In this document: positions 11,001 to 20,966 of the stretch, piece by piece | Layout: each line of letters starts with the position of its first letter | Numbering within the stretch: position 1 is the stretch's first letter | Source of the DNA: Nemertoderma westbladi | Lineage: Eukaryota; Xenacoelomorpha; Nemertodermatida; Nemertodermatidae | Length of the DNA: 35,112 nucleotides | Assembly (NCBI GenBank): GCA_032718475.1 | Contig: JAUCBJ010005681.1 | Coordinates: 1-35,112, forward strand | Direction: 5' to 3' | Position numbers and translations under genes: made by a program | Notes under the pieces: model-generated | The model's input: only the letters and a program-made list of their open reading frames with translations | Told to the model about the DNA's origin: nothing | Databases searched by the model: none

Positions 11001-12173
11001 ATGACTGAGTTGATAGAAGATGCTCTTGGTATCAGGGAGCGATATACCCTACCACTGCAAGCGTTTATTGATAGTTTGATAAGCGGCGATGCTAGTCAAC
11101 ATACGACGGAAGATGATGGCCATTATATCGAACCACCAATGTCAAAGGAACAGCTCAAGCGTGAATTGGACTATTGGAAATTCACCGCTCGCTATACGCA
11201 TCGTAATGGTATGTATATGGACTTCTTAACTACTGGTCATCATATCGATTTACATGATACCGAAAGTGTAGACACCGAAAGGGAAATGATTCTATTTAAA
11301 TATCATGCCCAGCAGAATCGGAATGATAAACTGAGAATTGAACATGAAAATTCTATTTGAAACCGGATCGAAAGAGAAGATGTTGAAGAACCGTATAAAC
11401 GTAGTGACTTCAACGAATATTTAGAATTCTTGAGAGAAACTTATCTCAATGTGGCTAGTCAACAAAATCTAGAAACTCGATATCCTCAAGGTATACATCA
11501 TAACCCTATGGTAGAACTCAAACGACTCTATTTTACTATGATGTATCTTACCGCCGATCGACCGATACCTGTTGTACCGGATAGCTTCGAATGGATGGAG
11601 GAATATTGTAAAACTGGAGAAAGATCACCTGCATTTTCCCTACAAGACGTGCGTCTTTGGTATTACTGCGATGAATGCCCTAGACCCAATCAACAAACAG
11701 AAAGACATAAAAATCCGCGGAGACGTTGCGCTAAACACAGTTTTACTCGCTATACTTATGGGAGTTTTGAGCAAAACTTATTCAACGTATCACCTACGCT
11801 CACTCGACTCAAACGATCCTTAAATAAACCTATGATCAGAGTTCCGGAATACTCGGTCAGACCTCCTCATTCCCTGGTGCGACCTCAGACTCTTGATCCT
11901 AATAGTATGACGGACCCTCCTGAGTTGTACTCATTGTTCAAAGATCTAGTGTTACCTAAACAATTAGTCGGTGGCACTCCGGTTGTGGGCTCTCTAGATA
12001 TTCGCCCATCCTTCCTAGCCGGATTGGGACATGGACATCTAATATCTCCGTTCAACCCGTATAATCGTCCCGGTTTAACTCCGATACAACCTGTCACCGA
12101 GGTGGAGGAAAGCGTTGTACGAAATGCGCTAGACGCTATTCGGCAAAAGATCAGAAAAGGAACCTACGATTGA
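11001..12173 (+). pseudogene. element 1 accessory gene, N-terminal part
   Basis: The ATG at 11001 opens a frame running to 12173, broken only by a TGA at 11358-11360, after which sense continues at once. The product is hydrophilic and mostly helical. The part after the TGA (about 11400-11630) aligns by eye with the N-terminus of the element 2 accessory protein: both have a D-F-x-x-x-Y segment, then a Pro followed by aromatic residues, then an IP..P block and a Trp before a basic helix. Next comes a C-x2-C ... C-x3-H group (CDEC ... CAKH, near 11672-11740), possibly zinc binding, and a Pro-rich linker of about 140 residues that element 2 lacks. It leads into the exonuclease-like part, which starts 30 bp later in another frame. 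No known family was recognised for this part alone. Confidence 0.6.
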
Positions 12174-12204
12174 TTAGACAAAAGTAGCTCTTAACGTTAT
12201 CGAA

Positions 12205-13542
12205 ATGTATGGAGTTGTCACTTATGATATCGAAGGTAGCGTTCCGGTTGGAGAACTGGGAACTACACGAATGATACACATACAAGGACTAGCTGGTTCT
12301 ACCCATGTATTTACTCGAGCGTGTTCCGACGTGATCGATTATTCTTTTGAGACTCTTACAGAGATACAAAAGAAACTCCGACATGGACAATTCGAACTCG
12401 CGCAGCGTTATGTTTCCGATACCGAGCGCAAACTGGCCATGGGTATAGATGGATCTATGCTACCCCAGCCAGTGCTCGAGATGCTGTTTGACGAGAGAAT
12501 CCTTAAAATTGGCTCAGCTGTTTATGGAGATCTCCAAAATGACTTCAGAAACATGGAGAATATCCCCTATCCTTTCGTAGACACCCAGCTGATTGCACCC
12601 TGGGCAGAAGGCCGAGGTTTCTTCCGAACCATGTATGCCAATACATCAAGCGGAATCAATAAAGTACAAAGAATCTCTATCAGACATCTTGCCTTCCAAG
12701 AATACGGATGGAATTTCATTGTTGGAAATCCTGTCAGTTATCAACAAATATATGGAGACCATTATTCTCGATTATATTTTGACAGACCATTAACTGCACC
12801 TGGAGTCTTCTATAGCTTTATGAGTGTTCCACTCCGTCCCTCATTAGCTATATACACTATCTTCGAGAATGCCGCACTTGCCGGTTGGCTAGCCGATGTG
12901 TGCAGTCGCACTATACGCGCTCATCCCTTAGTGCTTGGAACCTAACTCACCAAGCTAGATGAACACAATAAATTCATCCGATTCGAATGCTTTAGGCACT
13001 TTCTGACTCCGTTCCGCAACGTTGATAGTCAGTTCAATGACCACGCTTTGACCAAGCTCAGCTTAAGAGATTCAGCAGCTGAGAAGTTGGACAACGCTGG
13101 ATTTGCCATTTTTAAGGACGTTTGTATACAGAACCTACATTCATCTGTCATACAAAGACCCCGAATCCCCACAGGTTATTCTATTGTGGAAGTTCAAACA
13201 GTGGGTTCACTTGAGGAAACAGCTGTACCTATCTCAGCTATGCAAGTGGAAGTAGAACCAATTTGTTTGGAATCCGAAGACATTCAACCCACACCCCCCA
13301 GGAGTAGCGACAATGATTATGTGTTGGAATGGTATCAGGGTCCACAATGTCTCATGGCATATGATTATCGGCATGCCAATTACATTTCTAGGAAACATTG
13401 CCGATTATGTGCATCACGAGACCACTTTACCCCGGTGGACTCCAGCGAACCCTGCTCCTACTTTAAAGATCAACCTATTATGGAGATTTATTGTGCGTAT
13501 TGTAGACTCAACAATCTACACATCTTCGCCGTCTGCCCCTAA
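12205..13542 (+). pseudogene. element 1 accessory gene: RNase D-like exonuclease domain and first zinc knuckles
   Basis: From the ATG at 12205, VVTYDIEGS gives the D-x-E of ExoI (D8, E10). ILKIGSAVYGD with D109 matches ExoII of the RNase D/WRN/Nibbler group, followed by FVDTQLIA. The ExoIII region (FDRPLTAPGVFYSF) lacks the expected Y-x3-D. Members of this family trim RNA or DNA 3' ends, or bind RNA when inactive. The frame has a TAA at 12943-12945 and then continues as a conserved helical domain (SLRDSAAEKL) to 13542; the third copy at 33 kb has no stop there, so it is decay. The end carries two cysteine/histidine groups, HCRLCASRDH...C and CAYCRLNNLHIFAVC. An intact protein would span 11001-14296. 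Exonuclease assignment is from motif order only. Confidence 0.65.
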
Positions 13543-13545
13543 TTT

Positions 13546-14296
13546 ATGACTCAATGTCACCATTGTCAGTTCAAAGGACACGCAAGTTTTGATTGCACTT
13601 TCAACCGAGATCTGGAGAGCATAGACGAAATAGTTACCCTGCGCTACATCAGAATCACGTCACCGATACTATCCAGAACATGCGTATGAAGGAATCTATG
13701 CATTTCACCCATACCTCTTTGCATCCATCGAACAAAATTCTCGCATTCCCAGTTACGAACTGATGAAGCGTGTTGGCAAGAATATTTCATCTAAATATGT
13801 TTGCAAATATCTTAGGAATATTAATCCCAATAACCTGAATTCCTATAACTTGATCAACTTCATTCATCAAGATCAGGAATACGGCGACTTGTTCATAAAC
13901 TTGCATCCTGAATTACAAGAAATTCATAGACGACCCTATGAATATAAAGCCAGAGAACGCGAATTAGAGAGAACAATTAAACCGCGGAAATTTCTCACTA
14001 CACACAGTCAACCTACCGCTGTCGTACAAACGACCCATCAAGGACCGGTAAGAGCTGCCATCCTGAAACGAGCTCTAAAGGTTGTTCTCCCTCATTCCAC
14101 CGATGTTGACATCGATCAACCGGGTACCTCGACCGGCGGATACACCGACCGTAATCCAAAACCTTCTGATGCAATCGTATTGCACCCTTCACCCCGGAGT
14201 TATAGCCCTCCTAGTAAAGTGGCTCGCCCCAAAGAGAAAAAGACTCTTACTAGTCTCAAAAAACTTCGTAAACGCCGTTCACGAAAGAAGGACTAA
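13546..14296 (+). pseudogene. element 1 accessory gene: CCHC knuckle and basic tail
   Basis: Directly after the TAA at 13540-13542 and in the same frame comes CHHCQFKGHASFDC (13555-13596), a perfect C-x2-C-x4-H-x4-C retroviral-type zinc knuckle. That frame ends shortly after. The sense moves to the frame that reads YPEHAYEGIYAFHPYLF and on through the ATG at 13763 to the TAA at 14294-14296. The helical part aligns with the 21223-21759 frame of element 2. The last 30 residues are mostly Lys, Arg and Ser/Thr (KKLRKRRSRKKD at the end), which could be a nuclear localisation or nucleic-acid-binding tail. The gene ends 78 bp before the 3' LTR. Confidence 0.65.
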
Positions 14297-14364
14297 TAGT
14301 TTAGAGTATTTTTGTATTTTAGAAACTGTGATTTTTTATATTTTATAGACTTAAATCCCATTTT

Positions 14365-14374
14365 CTGGGAGCGG
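14365..14374 (+). other. polypurine tract of element 1
   Basis: CTGGGAGCGG sits immediately before the TGT that opens the 3' LTR. A purine-rich tract at this place primes plus-strand cDNA in LTR elements. It is short, with one C inside, but its exact position against the repeat boundary supports both calls. Confidence 0.55.
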
Positions 14375-14658
14375 TGTAAAAGCTTTTGCGGACATAACAA
14401 GTCATTTTCACGCAATGCGCAGAATACTCTAAAATAGCCCTAAAATTGTTCAACTAAGCGTTGGAAAGAAATTAGAACCAAGATGACGAAATCTGTCAGC
14501 TGATTCTTTGTGTACGTGGAGGTTTCTTTGTTCAGGCTTATTCAGCCAATCAGAGCAATTTTCCCAGTTATGCCAGTAGAGACCTTCCTGAGGAAACTAG
14601 TGCAATGCATTATGGTTATCGTTATTCTGAGAATTCGATTCATCTCAGAATTCTATAC
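14375..14658 (+). repeat. 3' LTR of element 1
   Basis: Direct repeat of 1184-1467 at a constant offset of 13,191 bp, nine mismatches, including the CCAAT box (14546-14550) and the hairpin near the end (14624-14651). Homology stops abruptly at 14658, where a GC-rich sequence begins. I cannot see a convincing target-site duplication, so this copy may be truncated. Confidence 0.75.
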
Positions 14659-16105
14659 GCCGCGCACGGGCTGGCTTCGGCGGATGTAACTTCAGTACAC
14701 CAGGTAATTGGTAAGGGCTAAAGTCGATTCATAATCAAAAGGACATTTAAAATTGGCAGGTTAAACTGCTAAAGGTCTGAAAGCGCGAACAGCCTCGTAC
14801 AATCACCCAACCCATCGTCATTCCGTCAGGCCGCACACCACTTGTAACACCCTGTTGGCCGGTGGTCCTGTAGTACTCTCGCCGTCATCTCGTTTCGACT
14901 CGAGCTCCTCCCCCTGTACCAATCCGCGTTCCTCGTCCTCAACTGACCTGCAGCCCATGTGACAGATCTGGTGTAGCGGGCTGGTACTGCTGGGTCGCAG
15001 CCTCCCGAATATTTAAGCCCATCTCACTGTGTTCTCTCGCCTCCCGAACTTTAGGGCATCCCAAGTTTGCTCATCGTCGTCGCGTCATCGGTGATCTTGT
15101 CGTCAACATATTGTCATCTCCGGTGATGTTTTCACTGTTCAGCATAGTTTTCCACTAGGACAGGATCCCAGTTGGCCTGAGATCCCGGCCATTTGACTTT
15201 GGTGATGTTCCCTATGTGCGTGCTGGCTAATGCAATGGCTGACTGGTGGTTGGACTGACTGACTTGGCCGTAGGCCAGTGAAATAAAAGAGTTTGTTTGG
15301 TGAACTTTACTATTAATTGACTGACTGATGAATATGGTGTACCGGTAGTGATGATAGCACAGCATAGTGGAGGAAAACTATTTCTCCTCTACTACACTGA
15401 ATAAATGCCAACTGATTGCACAATACATGTGATCATTAATATAAAGGGGTAAATACATTGCCTACCTACATGCTAATACGTTTTAGTGACCTGTGATCGA
15501 TACACTCTAAGATGCCACATGCAGCCCTCCCATTGGCTGCCTTATCATGCCATAAACCTGCCTCCCTATGGCTTCTGCTAGACTCTGCCCACCGAGGTAG
15601 ATTGTTAGTCCACTGCCAGGCTAGCCCTATTGAATCATACCTTTGCTGGTATGCCCTATTGGATACCTTGATGGCCAACTTGGTAAATCGGCTCCCCCCA
15701 CACTTTGTGGGTTGGAATTGCTGAGCGGAATGGATCCGCTAACAAGACACAATCATTGCGAAAAAATCATTCAAGGGAAAATACAATTTTGCGATTTATA
15801 TTTATATCGCGACATTAGAGACTACCTGTACTTCACACATGATATCTCGTGAACGAAACAAGATATGTAAAAACTGTTTTTAGATTTGGAATCACCAATA
15901 CATTCGATTCAGATGGGATGGATATACTTAAAAGGATAATTTTGGTACATATTATTACTTTAAATAAATTTCAGTAATATTTGAACCCTCAATGATCTCA
16001 AATATGTTTGTATGTTATTATATAAAGTCGAATTTTATAGTTATCCAAAGACAAGCTACTTTCAACTCCTCCCAGCTTCTTAACCTTCTTAGAACAAATC
16101 CATCA
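14659..16105. other. no gene recognised
   Basis: The first 700 bp are more GC-rich than the surroundings (14659-15200) and contain ATATTTAAG near 15010 and a GTCGTCG-like run near 15075. 15500-15720 is again GC-richer, with a short inverted repeat AGCGGA/TCCGCT at about 15723-15739. Open frames here are short and match nothing I recognise. Confidence 0.5.
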
Positions 16106-17422
16106 TTAAATAATAATTATCACCTTACAGTACTTCACGTAATCATACACTTTGATCTTGTCCTTCCACTGACCAGTTAGTACACCTAATGCAACTCCAT
16201 TATCTGTAACTTGGCAATCGATGTGGCACTTCTTTAGTTCGGGGATACATTGTTTATTAAACTTAAGATCGCAAATATCCGATATAACTTGTATTTGTAA
16301 AGGGCTTATTGGTCCAATAACTTCTATGCTTCTTAACTTCCTACAATCTCTGACCAGAGAAACGAAGTCTGCTCTGATTGTTTCTCCATCTCCAATCTGT
16401 CTCGCCCAGCACCACCATATCCAATCTTCTAGACAGGTCCAGAAACTATACCGCAGATATCGCAATAGACTCGATACATCCTCGACTGTTTCCATTTGAA
16501 CATTCAATATCAACGTTGTCAGAGGAGGGCGCCCTTTTATCAATCGAATAACTGATTGGAAGTTAACTATGCCACTGAAAGTCAAAAACATATGAACTGA
16601 GAGGTCAGGGTTGGCCATTCTCCATGGGCTGCTGCTGCTATCATAGGCAAGAGGTTCAATATCAGCTGATTCTTGTGCATCTATACGCAGCATCAATCTT
16701 ATGAGAATGAGAGAAGGACAGTGAGTGAGAATTCTCTGTAAAACATCCCGATTCAGGTAATTGTACGTTATTCTCAAATTTGTCAACTTCCCTAGAGTGC
16801 TGAGTTGTCCCATAGCAGAGGGAAAAGGAATTTCTGTAGAAGCAGCAGAAGAGTCAATTAATCCAAATATTTCGAGGTTTCTAAGAGACCTGTGGTTGTT
16901 TCTGACGAGAATCCTTATAAGTTGGTCGGCTTCACTTAGTAGTTTTATACCGATACCATTTAAAGTTAGTTTTTCTAGAACTTTCTGTGAATCCATAAAT
17001 GCATTCAGAAGCTGATAGAACATGATGCTGTTAAGTTTTATGTCACAGTATCTTCCGCATAAAGTGAATTCTGTTAGTTGTGATTTCATGAGATGGATCA
17101 TTGATTGAATGAGGTGGTTTATAACTTGTTGCCGAAATATGAAACCGCCGAGATATATTGAAAACTTTTTCATATGGTGTCCGTATTGCCGTAATACTTC
17201 TATCTCATTACATTGTTCGCCATGGATGGTAATACTTCTCCTTCTCCAAAGACTTGCGTCTCTCTGGATCTCATTCCATCGACGACAGGTTTCGCCAGCG
17301 GAGAAACGATCGCGTTCTGGTAGGAACCTGAACAAATGGAGAAGTAGTTCTTTCGGGAGGAGCCATTGCCAATCAGACCCTTCGCTTTCATCGCTGGAGT
17401 GGTATCGCTCTCTATTGTTCAT
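16106..17422 (-). CDS. F-box protein with leucine-rich C-terminal region, FBXO39/FBXO33-like
   Basis: Uninterrupted frame of 438 codons from the ATG at 17422; the frame is open a few codons further but without ATG. Residues about 18-60 form an F-box: LPKELLLHLFRFLPERDR, then CRRWNEI and ASLWRRR. This domain binds Skp1 and brings substrates to an SCF ubiquitin ligase. The remainder has irregular leucine-rich segments (LEKLTLNGIGI, LRNLEIFGL, LTNLRITYN) that would bind the substrate. The order F-box, Trp-Arg-x-Arg-x-Ile-Thr and a His/Tyr-rich helix recalls FBXO39/FBXO33, but the exact member is uncertain. The last eight codons look like intron read-through, so the real protein probably continues in a further exon outside this frame. 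It has no stop or frameshift, unlike every transposon gene around it. Confidence 0.8.
   Translation of the reverse strand: MNNRERYHSSDESEGSDWQWLLPKELLLHLFRFLPERDRFSAGETCRRWNEIQRDASLWRRRSITIHGEQCNEIEVLRQYGHHMKKFSIYLGGFIFRQQVINHLIQSMIHLMKSQLTEFTLCGRYCDIKLNSIMFYQLLNAFMDSQKVLEKLTLNGIGIKLLSEADQLIRILVRNNHRSLRNLEIFGLIDSSAASTEIPFPSAMGQLSTLGKLTNLRITYNYLNRDVLQRILTHCPSLILIRLMLRIDAQESADIEPLAYDSSSSPWRMANPDLSVHMFLTFSGIVNFQSVIRLIKGRPPLTTLILNVQMETVEDVSSLLRYLRYSFWTCLEDWIWWCWARQIGDGETIRADFVSLVRDCRKLRSIEVIGPISPLQIQVISDICDLKFNKQCIPELKKCHIDCQVTDNGVALGVLTGQWKDKIKVYDYVKYCKVIIII
16123..16129 (-). promoter_or_regulatory. probable splice donor in the F-box gene
   Basis: On the minus strand the coding sequence reads TACT then GTAAGG (16128 down to 16123), a near-consensus donor. 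Downstream the frame gives only VIIII before a stop. Splicing at 16129/16128 would leave the exon ending one base into a codon. Confidence 0.5.
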
Positions 17423-17624
17423 CGTCGCTCTCACTGGAAGAGTACCGGTACATTATCTATAAGCTTTTGGATAATGAAATTAATTACTTAAAAGTAATCA
17501 ACATATTCATAGGTTACGAAACTGTTATGCTACTGTATATCACATAGGTATAATAGTATAATAGTTACATAGTTGTGATATTATAATAGTTACCAATCGT
17601 TGTTAATAATTGTGAAAAAATGTT

Positions 17625-18425
17625 TTAAGGGGGGGGGGGGGGGGGGGGGGTACACCATTTTGGTCCAAAATATGTCGAAATTTTTTTATGGTCTATTATA
17701 ATGCACCATTGAATGGTATTTCCAATTCTGAAAACCGCTATTTAATAGCTCTTTTAGTTTTCAAGTTATAAAAATTTCCATTTAGGGAATCCTATTGAAA
17801 TTACTATTACGAATTCCTATTAATGAAAGGTCGATTATCTCCAAATATTTTTTTATGAAATTGTCAACTTCAAAACCCTACTACTTCTACAACGTTTGAG
17901 TAATTAAAAAAAATTAATAGATAAACTAATAGACAAGAACTAATAGAAAAACTAATATTAGTCTGAAACTTCCTGTGGGTGTCTAGATAGCCACCCTGCA
18001 TAAAAGTATCAGACAACTTTTCGAAATATTTTGTTAATAAAATTTAATACTATTTATAAAAAACCTAACAATTAGCATAAATTTGCAGCGCCACCTAGCG
18101 GTGCAGAATCATTTTAACAAAGTTTCACCTGATAGTTATGTTGCCCCATCTTTGATCTATCATATAAATCTCATATAAATCTTTCATGTGATTAGGTTCA
18201 AAACTGTAAAAGCCTTAGGGTTTTAAGCGCAACCAAGTTTTTTTTATTGTTAACTACAGTAGTATTAACTAATATTAAATAGCGAAAAATTTTTTTTTCT
18301 GACCTATCATGTAGAATAGCATCTTAGGCACCTATATGCCAAATTTTAGCCAAAACCAAACAATTTTGAAACGCTGAGAGTGATAAATCGAAGAGTTGTC
18401 CGAAAATGGTGTACCCTCCCCTTAA
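17625..18425. mobile_element. TTAA-flanked MITE (piggyBac-like target) with poly-G left end
   Basis: TTAA stands at 17625-17628 and at 18422-18425. Inside it the left end reads G x22 (17629-17650) then TACACCATTTT (17651-17661); the right end is AAAATGGTGTA (18403-18413) followed by CCCTCCCC (18414-18421). The 11-bp inner parts are perfect inverted repeats. TTAA duplication is the mark of piggyBac-type transposases. The roughly 790-bp interior has no coding frame, so it is non-autonomous. The right end implies an ancestral terminus of GGGGAGGG, so the left G run looks like later expansion. A small palindrome (GCGCCACCTAGCGGTGC) lies near 18089. Confidence 0.7.
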
Positions 18426-18503
18426 GAATACGTAAAGGAACCATAAAATTGTGGGCGTAGGTCTCTTCTATATGTGATAAACAGAACATATCACTACTTT
18501 GGC

Positions 18504-19585
18504 ACTACTATGTTATGGGTACCCACTCTTTGACCATTTATTTGACAATGTTAATGGCTATTATCTTGAGGTTTTTTGTTTTAGAACATTAATGTCATCT
18601 TCTGTTAGACGTTAGCTATTTGGTTTTTTATGGTAGCTAGTGATTTCTTTTAGGTAGCTACTGTTTTTAAAATTACAAAATCAAATTTTTGGTACCTCAT
18701 TTTTGATCAATTTTTTGTTCAATTTCACCTTCTGAGAGAGGTTACCTATTATTTTGTATTAAGGTAGCTAGTGTTTTTAAAGGTAGCTAGTGATCTTAAA
18801 ATTACAAAATAATATTTTGGACCATGTTAATGGATATTATCAAGATGGCTTTTTGTTCTAGAACATACATTTTTTCTGAGAGAGGTTAGATATAATTTTT
18901 ATTATGGTAGGTACCGGTAGTGTTTATAAAGGTAGCTAGTGATCTTAAAATTACCAAAGAAATTTTGTAATGCCCCTTTTATTTAGACAATTTCCATATC
19001 ATCAATATATTCTCGCAATTAATAAAAATATAAATAAATCTAGTAATAAGTAAAATAGGCCTAAATAAATAAAATAAGTAAAAACTCTATTTTGACATCT
19101 GCCTATATTTTGTATAAAATATAAAAATATAGCTAGTGAATAATTACTAGCTACTTTGACTATCAAATAAAAATTACTAGCTACACCATGACTCATAAAT
19201 TATTCCATGCAAATATATAATTGAGAATTAAATTACCGGTATATCCTACATTTACTAGCTAATAAATAGTACTAGCTAACACAAAATCAAAAGTACTAGC
19301 TACCATCTTACTGTCAGAAGGTCAAATATTTGTTCTAGAAAAAAAAACCTCATAATAAAATACATTTTTACAAGAAAATCTTGGTAAATTTTTTTTTCAA
19401 TTTTTCAATTAAATTTTTTTTCACTAGCTAATAAAAAGTACTAGCTAAAACACAAAATCAAAATTACTAGCTACCGTCGTACTGGCAGAAAGTTAAATAT
19501 TTGTTCTAGAACAAAAACCTTATGATAAAAGCCATTTTCATATTAAACAATTTGTTTAAAAAGTGGGTACCCATAACATAGTAGT
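18504..19585. mobile_element. foldback element with GGTAGCTAGT repeats
   Basis: The outermost 24 bp (18504-18527 and 19562-19585) are perfect inverted copies, including TATGTTATGGGTACCCACT. Inward the arms stay alignable with substitutions and indels (AATGGCT...ATC...GGTTTTTTGTT..AGAACA on the left; the inverse near 19500-19540). The arms contain repeated units with GGTAGCTAGT(G/A)AT, TTCTAGAACA and CTGAGAGAGGTTA spaced about 170 bp apart. No coding frame. Related words recur at 19655-19760 and 33930-34110, so it is a dispersed family. No convincing target duplication seen. Confidence 0.65.
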
Positions 19586-20084
19586 ACTACTACTTTCTAG
19601 TATAGAAAGTAATAGGGAAGATTTCCGCATTCTTCCCCATTTCCAATATATATATTTCTAGCTATTATTAGGCAGTGTTTCATATATGTTATTGCTAGCT
19701 ATCATTTTTAATGGTATAGCTAGTGATTTACATACACCAGTAGCTAGTATTTTTAAAAGAAGATGAAAGAAAGAGAGGTAGAACTAGAAAGACAATGTCA
19801 GAATGTATGTGAGTCTGTAAAAAAGCAAAAGGTACATTCATGACCTACTATATATTCGACCGTGAAAGCTGCATTCTACCTACAAAATTTAGTAGGCACA
19901 CGTTCTTAAAATAATTTTTCATATATTTGAAGGATTTTATAATAAAAGTCTTCAAGACCAATTTTTTATGATTTATTTAATAGTAAATACTATAATTTTG
20001 AAACAACTTATTTTAATAGCTATTTTTTGGTAAATAGCAGTTCAACTTCGTTAGTGCGTACCTACACCATCTCCTGGAATATTG

Positions 20085-20485
20085 TGTCTTAATTCAGTGA
20101 CTTAAAGGCCACCAATTATTCTACAAATCTTAATGAGTTTGAATGAAATTTGAATTAGATATTGATTTACCTCCCTCATTCATAATGGATGCGTCAGAAT
20201 ATTTATTTTTCCTTCAATCCTTAACTACATATACACCTACACTACATATACACCTACCTACACCTACACTACAACTACATATAAAGTGTTTTATTGAGTC
20301 TATTTAATTACTATCTATTAGGACACAGTTTTTATTACATTCTTTTTTATAGAGTGTTCTACAGTAGATTGTTTAGCATTTAAATAGCCTCGAGATGGTG
20401 CTAACACTTGCCACTTTCGAATGCTAATATTCCACTCAATTTCATTAAGATTCAGAGGGGGGTGGGGTTGCACTGAATTAAGACA
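20085..20485. repeat. 15-bp perfect inverted repeat pair, possible small MITE
   Basis: TGTCTTAATTCAGTG at 20085-20099 is exactly inverted at 20471-20485, about 400 bp end to end, with no coding frame inside. The interior includes short ACTACA/CACCTAC repeats (20225-20283). It could be the terminal repeats of a tiny transposon; no target duplication was identified. Confidence 0.4.
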
Positions 20486-20535
20486 TGAAAAATTAATTGT
20501 ATTTTTAATATTATTTTTTGTTGTTTATAGCTAGC

Positions 20536-20966
20536 TGTGACGGGATCAGGGGATCCCGACCGGTTTATTTCGTTACGCGTCACCGTGTAATTGAGAAGAA
20601 GATAGTTTGTGGTTGTCGTTGTGATATTGTCATATGTTAACGCAAATATAAAATAACTGATATAAATATGATAGCACAGTTGAGCAAGGAATGTACAGAT
20701 AAATGTTAATAGATTGTACCGGTAGTAATGGTGACGTTAGGTGACGGTACGAAATGTCACTGGTGCCCACTGTGTGACTGAGATAACTGACCGGTAATAT
20801 AATTAACTGGTAATATATATTCACCCTTACTCTACTGTGGCCTTACTACCTAGTGGATGCTCTCCCTCGCCCCTCATTGGCTAACAACCTAATTCTCGGC
20901 TCCCACCTCTGTGGGAGTGCTTCCCCCCCCCCCCCCCCCCGCTGCTGTTACTTTCCCTTCTCAAGG
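20536..20966 (-). repeat. 3' LTR of element 2
   Basis: Direct repeat of 30901-31318. Read on the minus strand it ends in ...CCCGTCACA, fitting the CA rule, but it begins CCTTGAGAAGGG instead of TG. It has a CCAAT box (AGCCAATGAGGGGCGAGG, near 20865-20882) and a TATA-like AATATATATT (about 20812-20821), a plausible promoter directed into the element. An 18-C run at 20923-20940 is 7 C in the other copy and accounts for most of the length difference. Confidence 0.8.

Larger units (their letters stand above)
1184..14658 (+). mobile_element. Element 1: BEL/Pao-like LTR retrotransposon with an accessory gene, defective
   Basis: Between 284-bp direct repeats lie, in order, a gag with a DUF1759-like core and BEL-type zinc knuckles, an aspartic protease, the RNase H-integrase connector, an integrase, and then a 3.3-kb accessory gene reaching almost to the 3' LTR. 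I searched by eye for a second set of LTRs tightly around gag-pol (1500-3300 against 9200-11000) and saw none, so the accessory gene appears to be part of the same element. The reverse transcriptase and RNase H are deleted, the integrase lacks an Asp, and stops and frameshifts break every gene. LTR divergence of about 3% says the insertion is not recent. Confidence 0.7.

Noticed and set aside
11358-13542. recoded stops (readthrough) in the accessory gene
   Set aside because: Stops are TGA, TAA and TAA in element 1 and two TGA at other places in element 2; the third copy has a sense codon at one of them. This is decay.
15723-15739. AGCGGA/TCCGCT palindrome here and a similar site near 31456 as copies of one element
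   Set aside because: Beyond about 20 bp the flanks do not align well enough to claim homology.
20951-20962. GAGAAGGGAAAG (minus) as the polypurine tract of element 2
   Set aside because: It is present in both LTR copies, so it lies inside the repeat and cannot be the tract that precedes the 3' LTR only.
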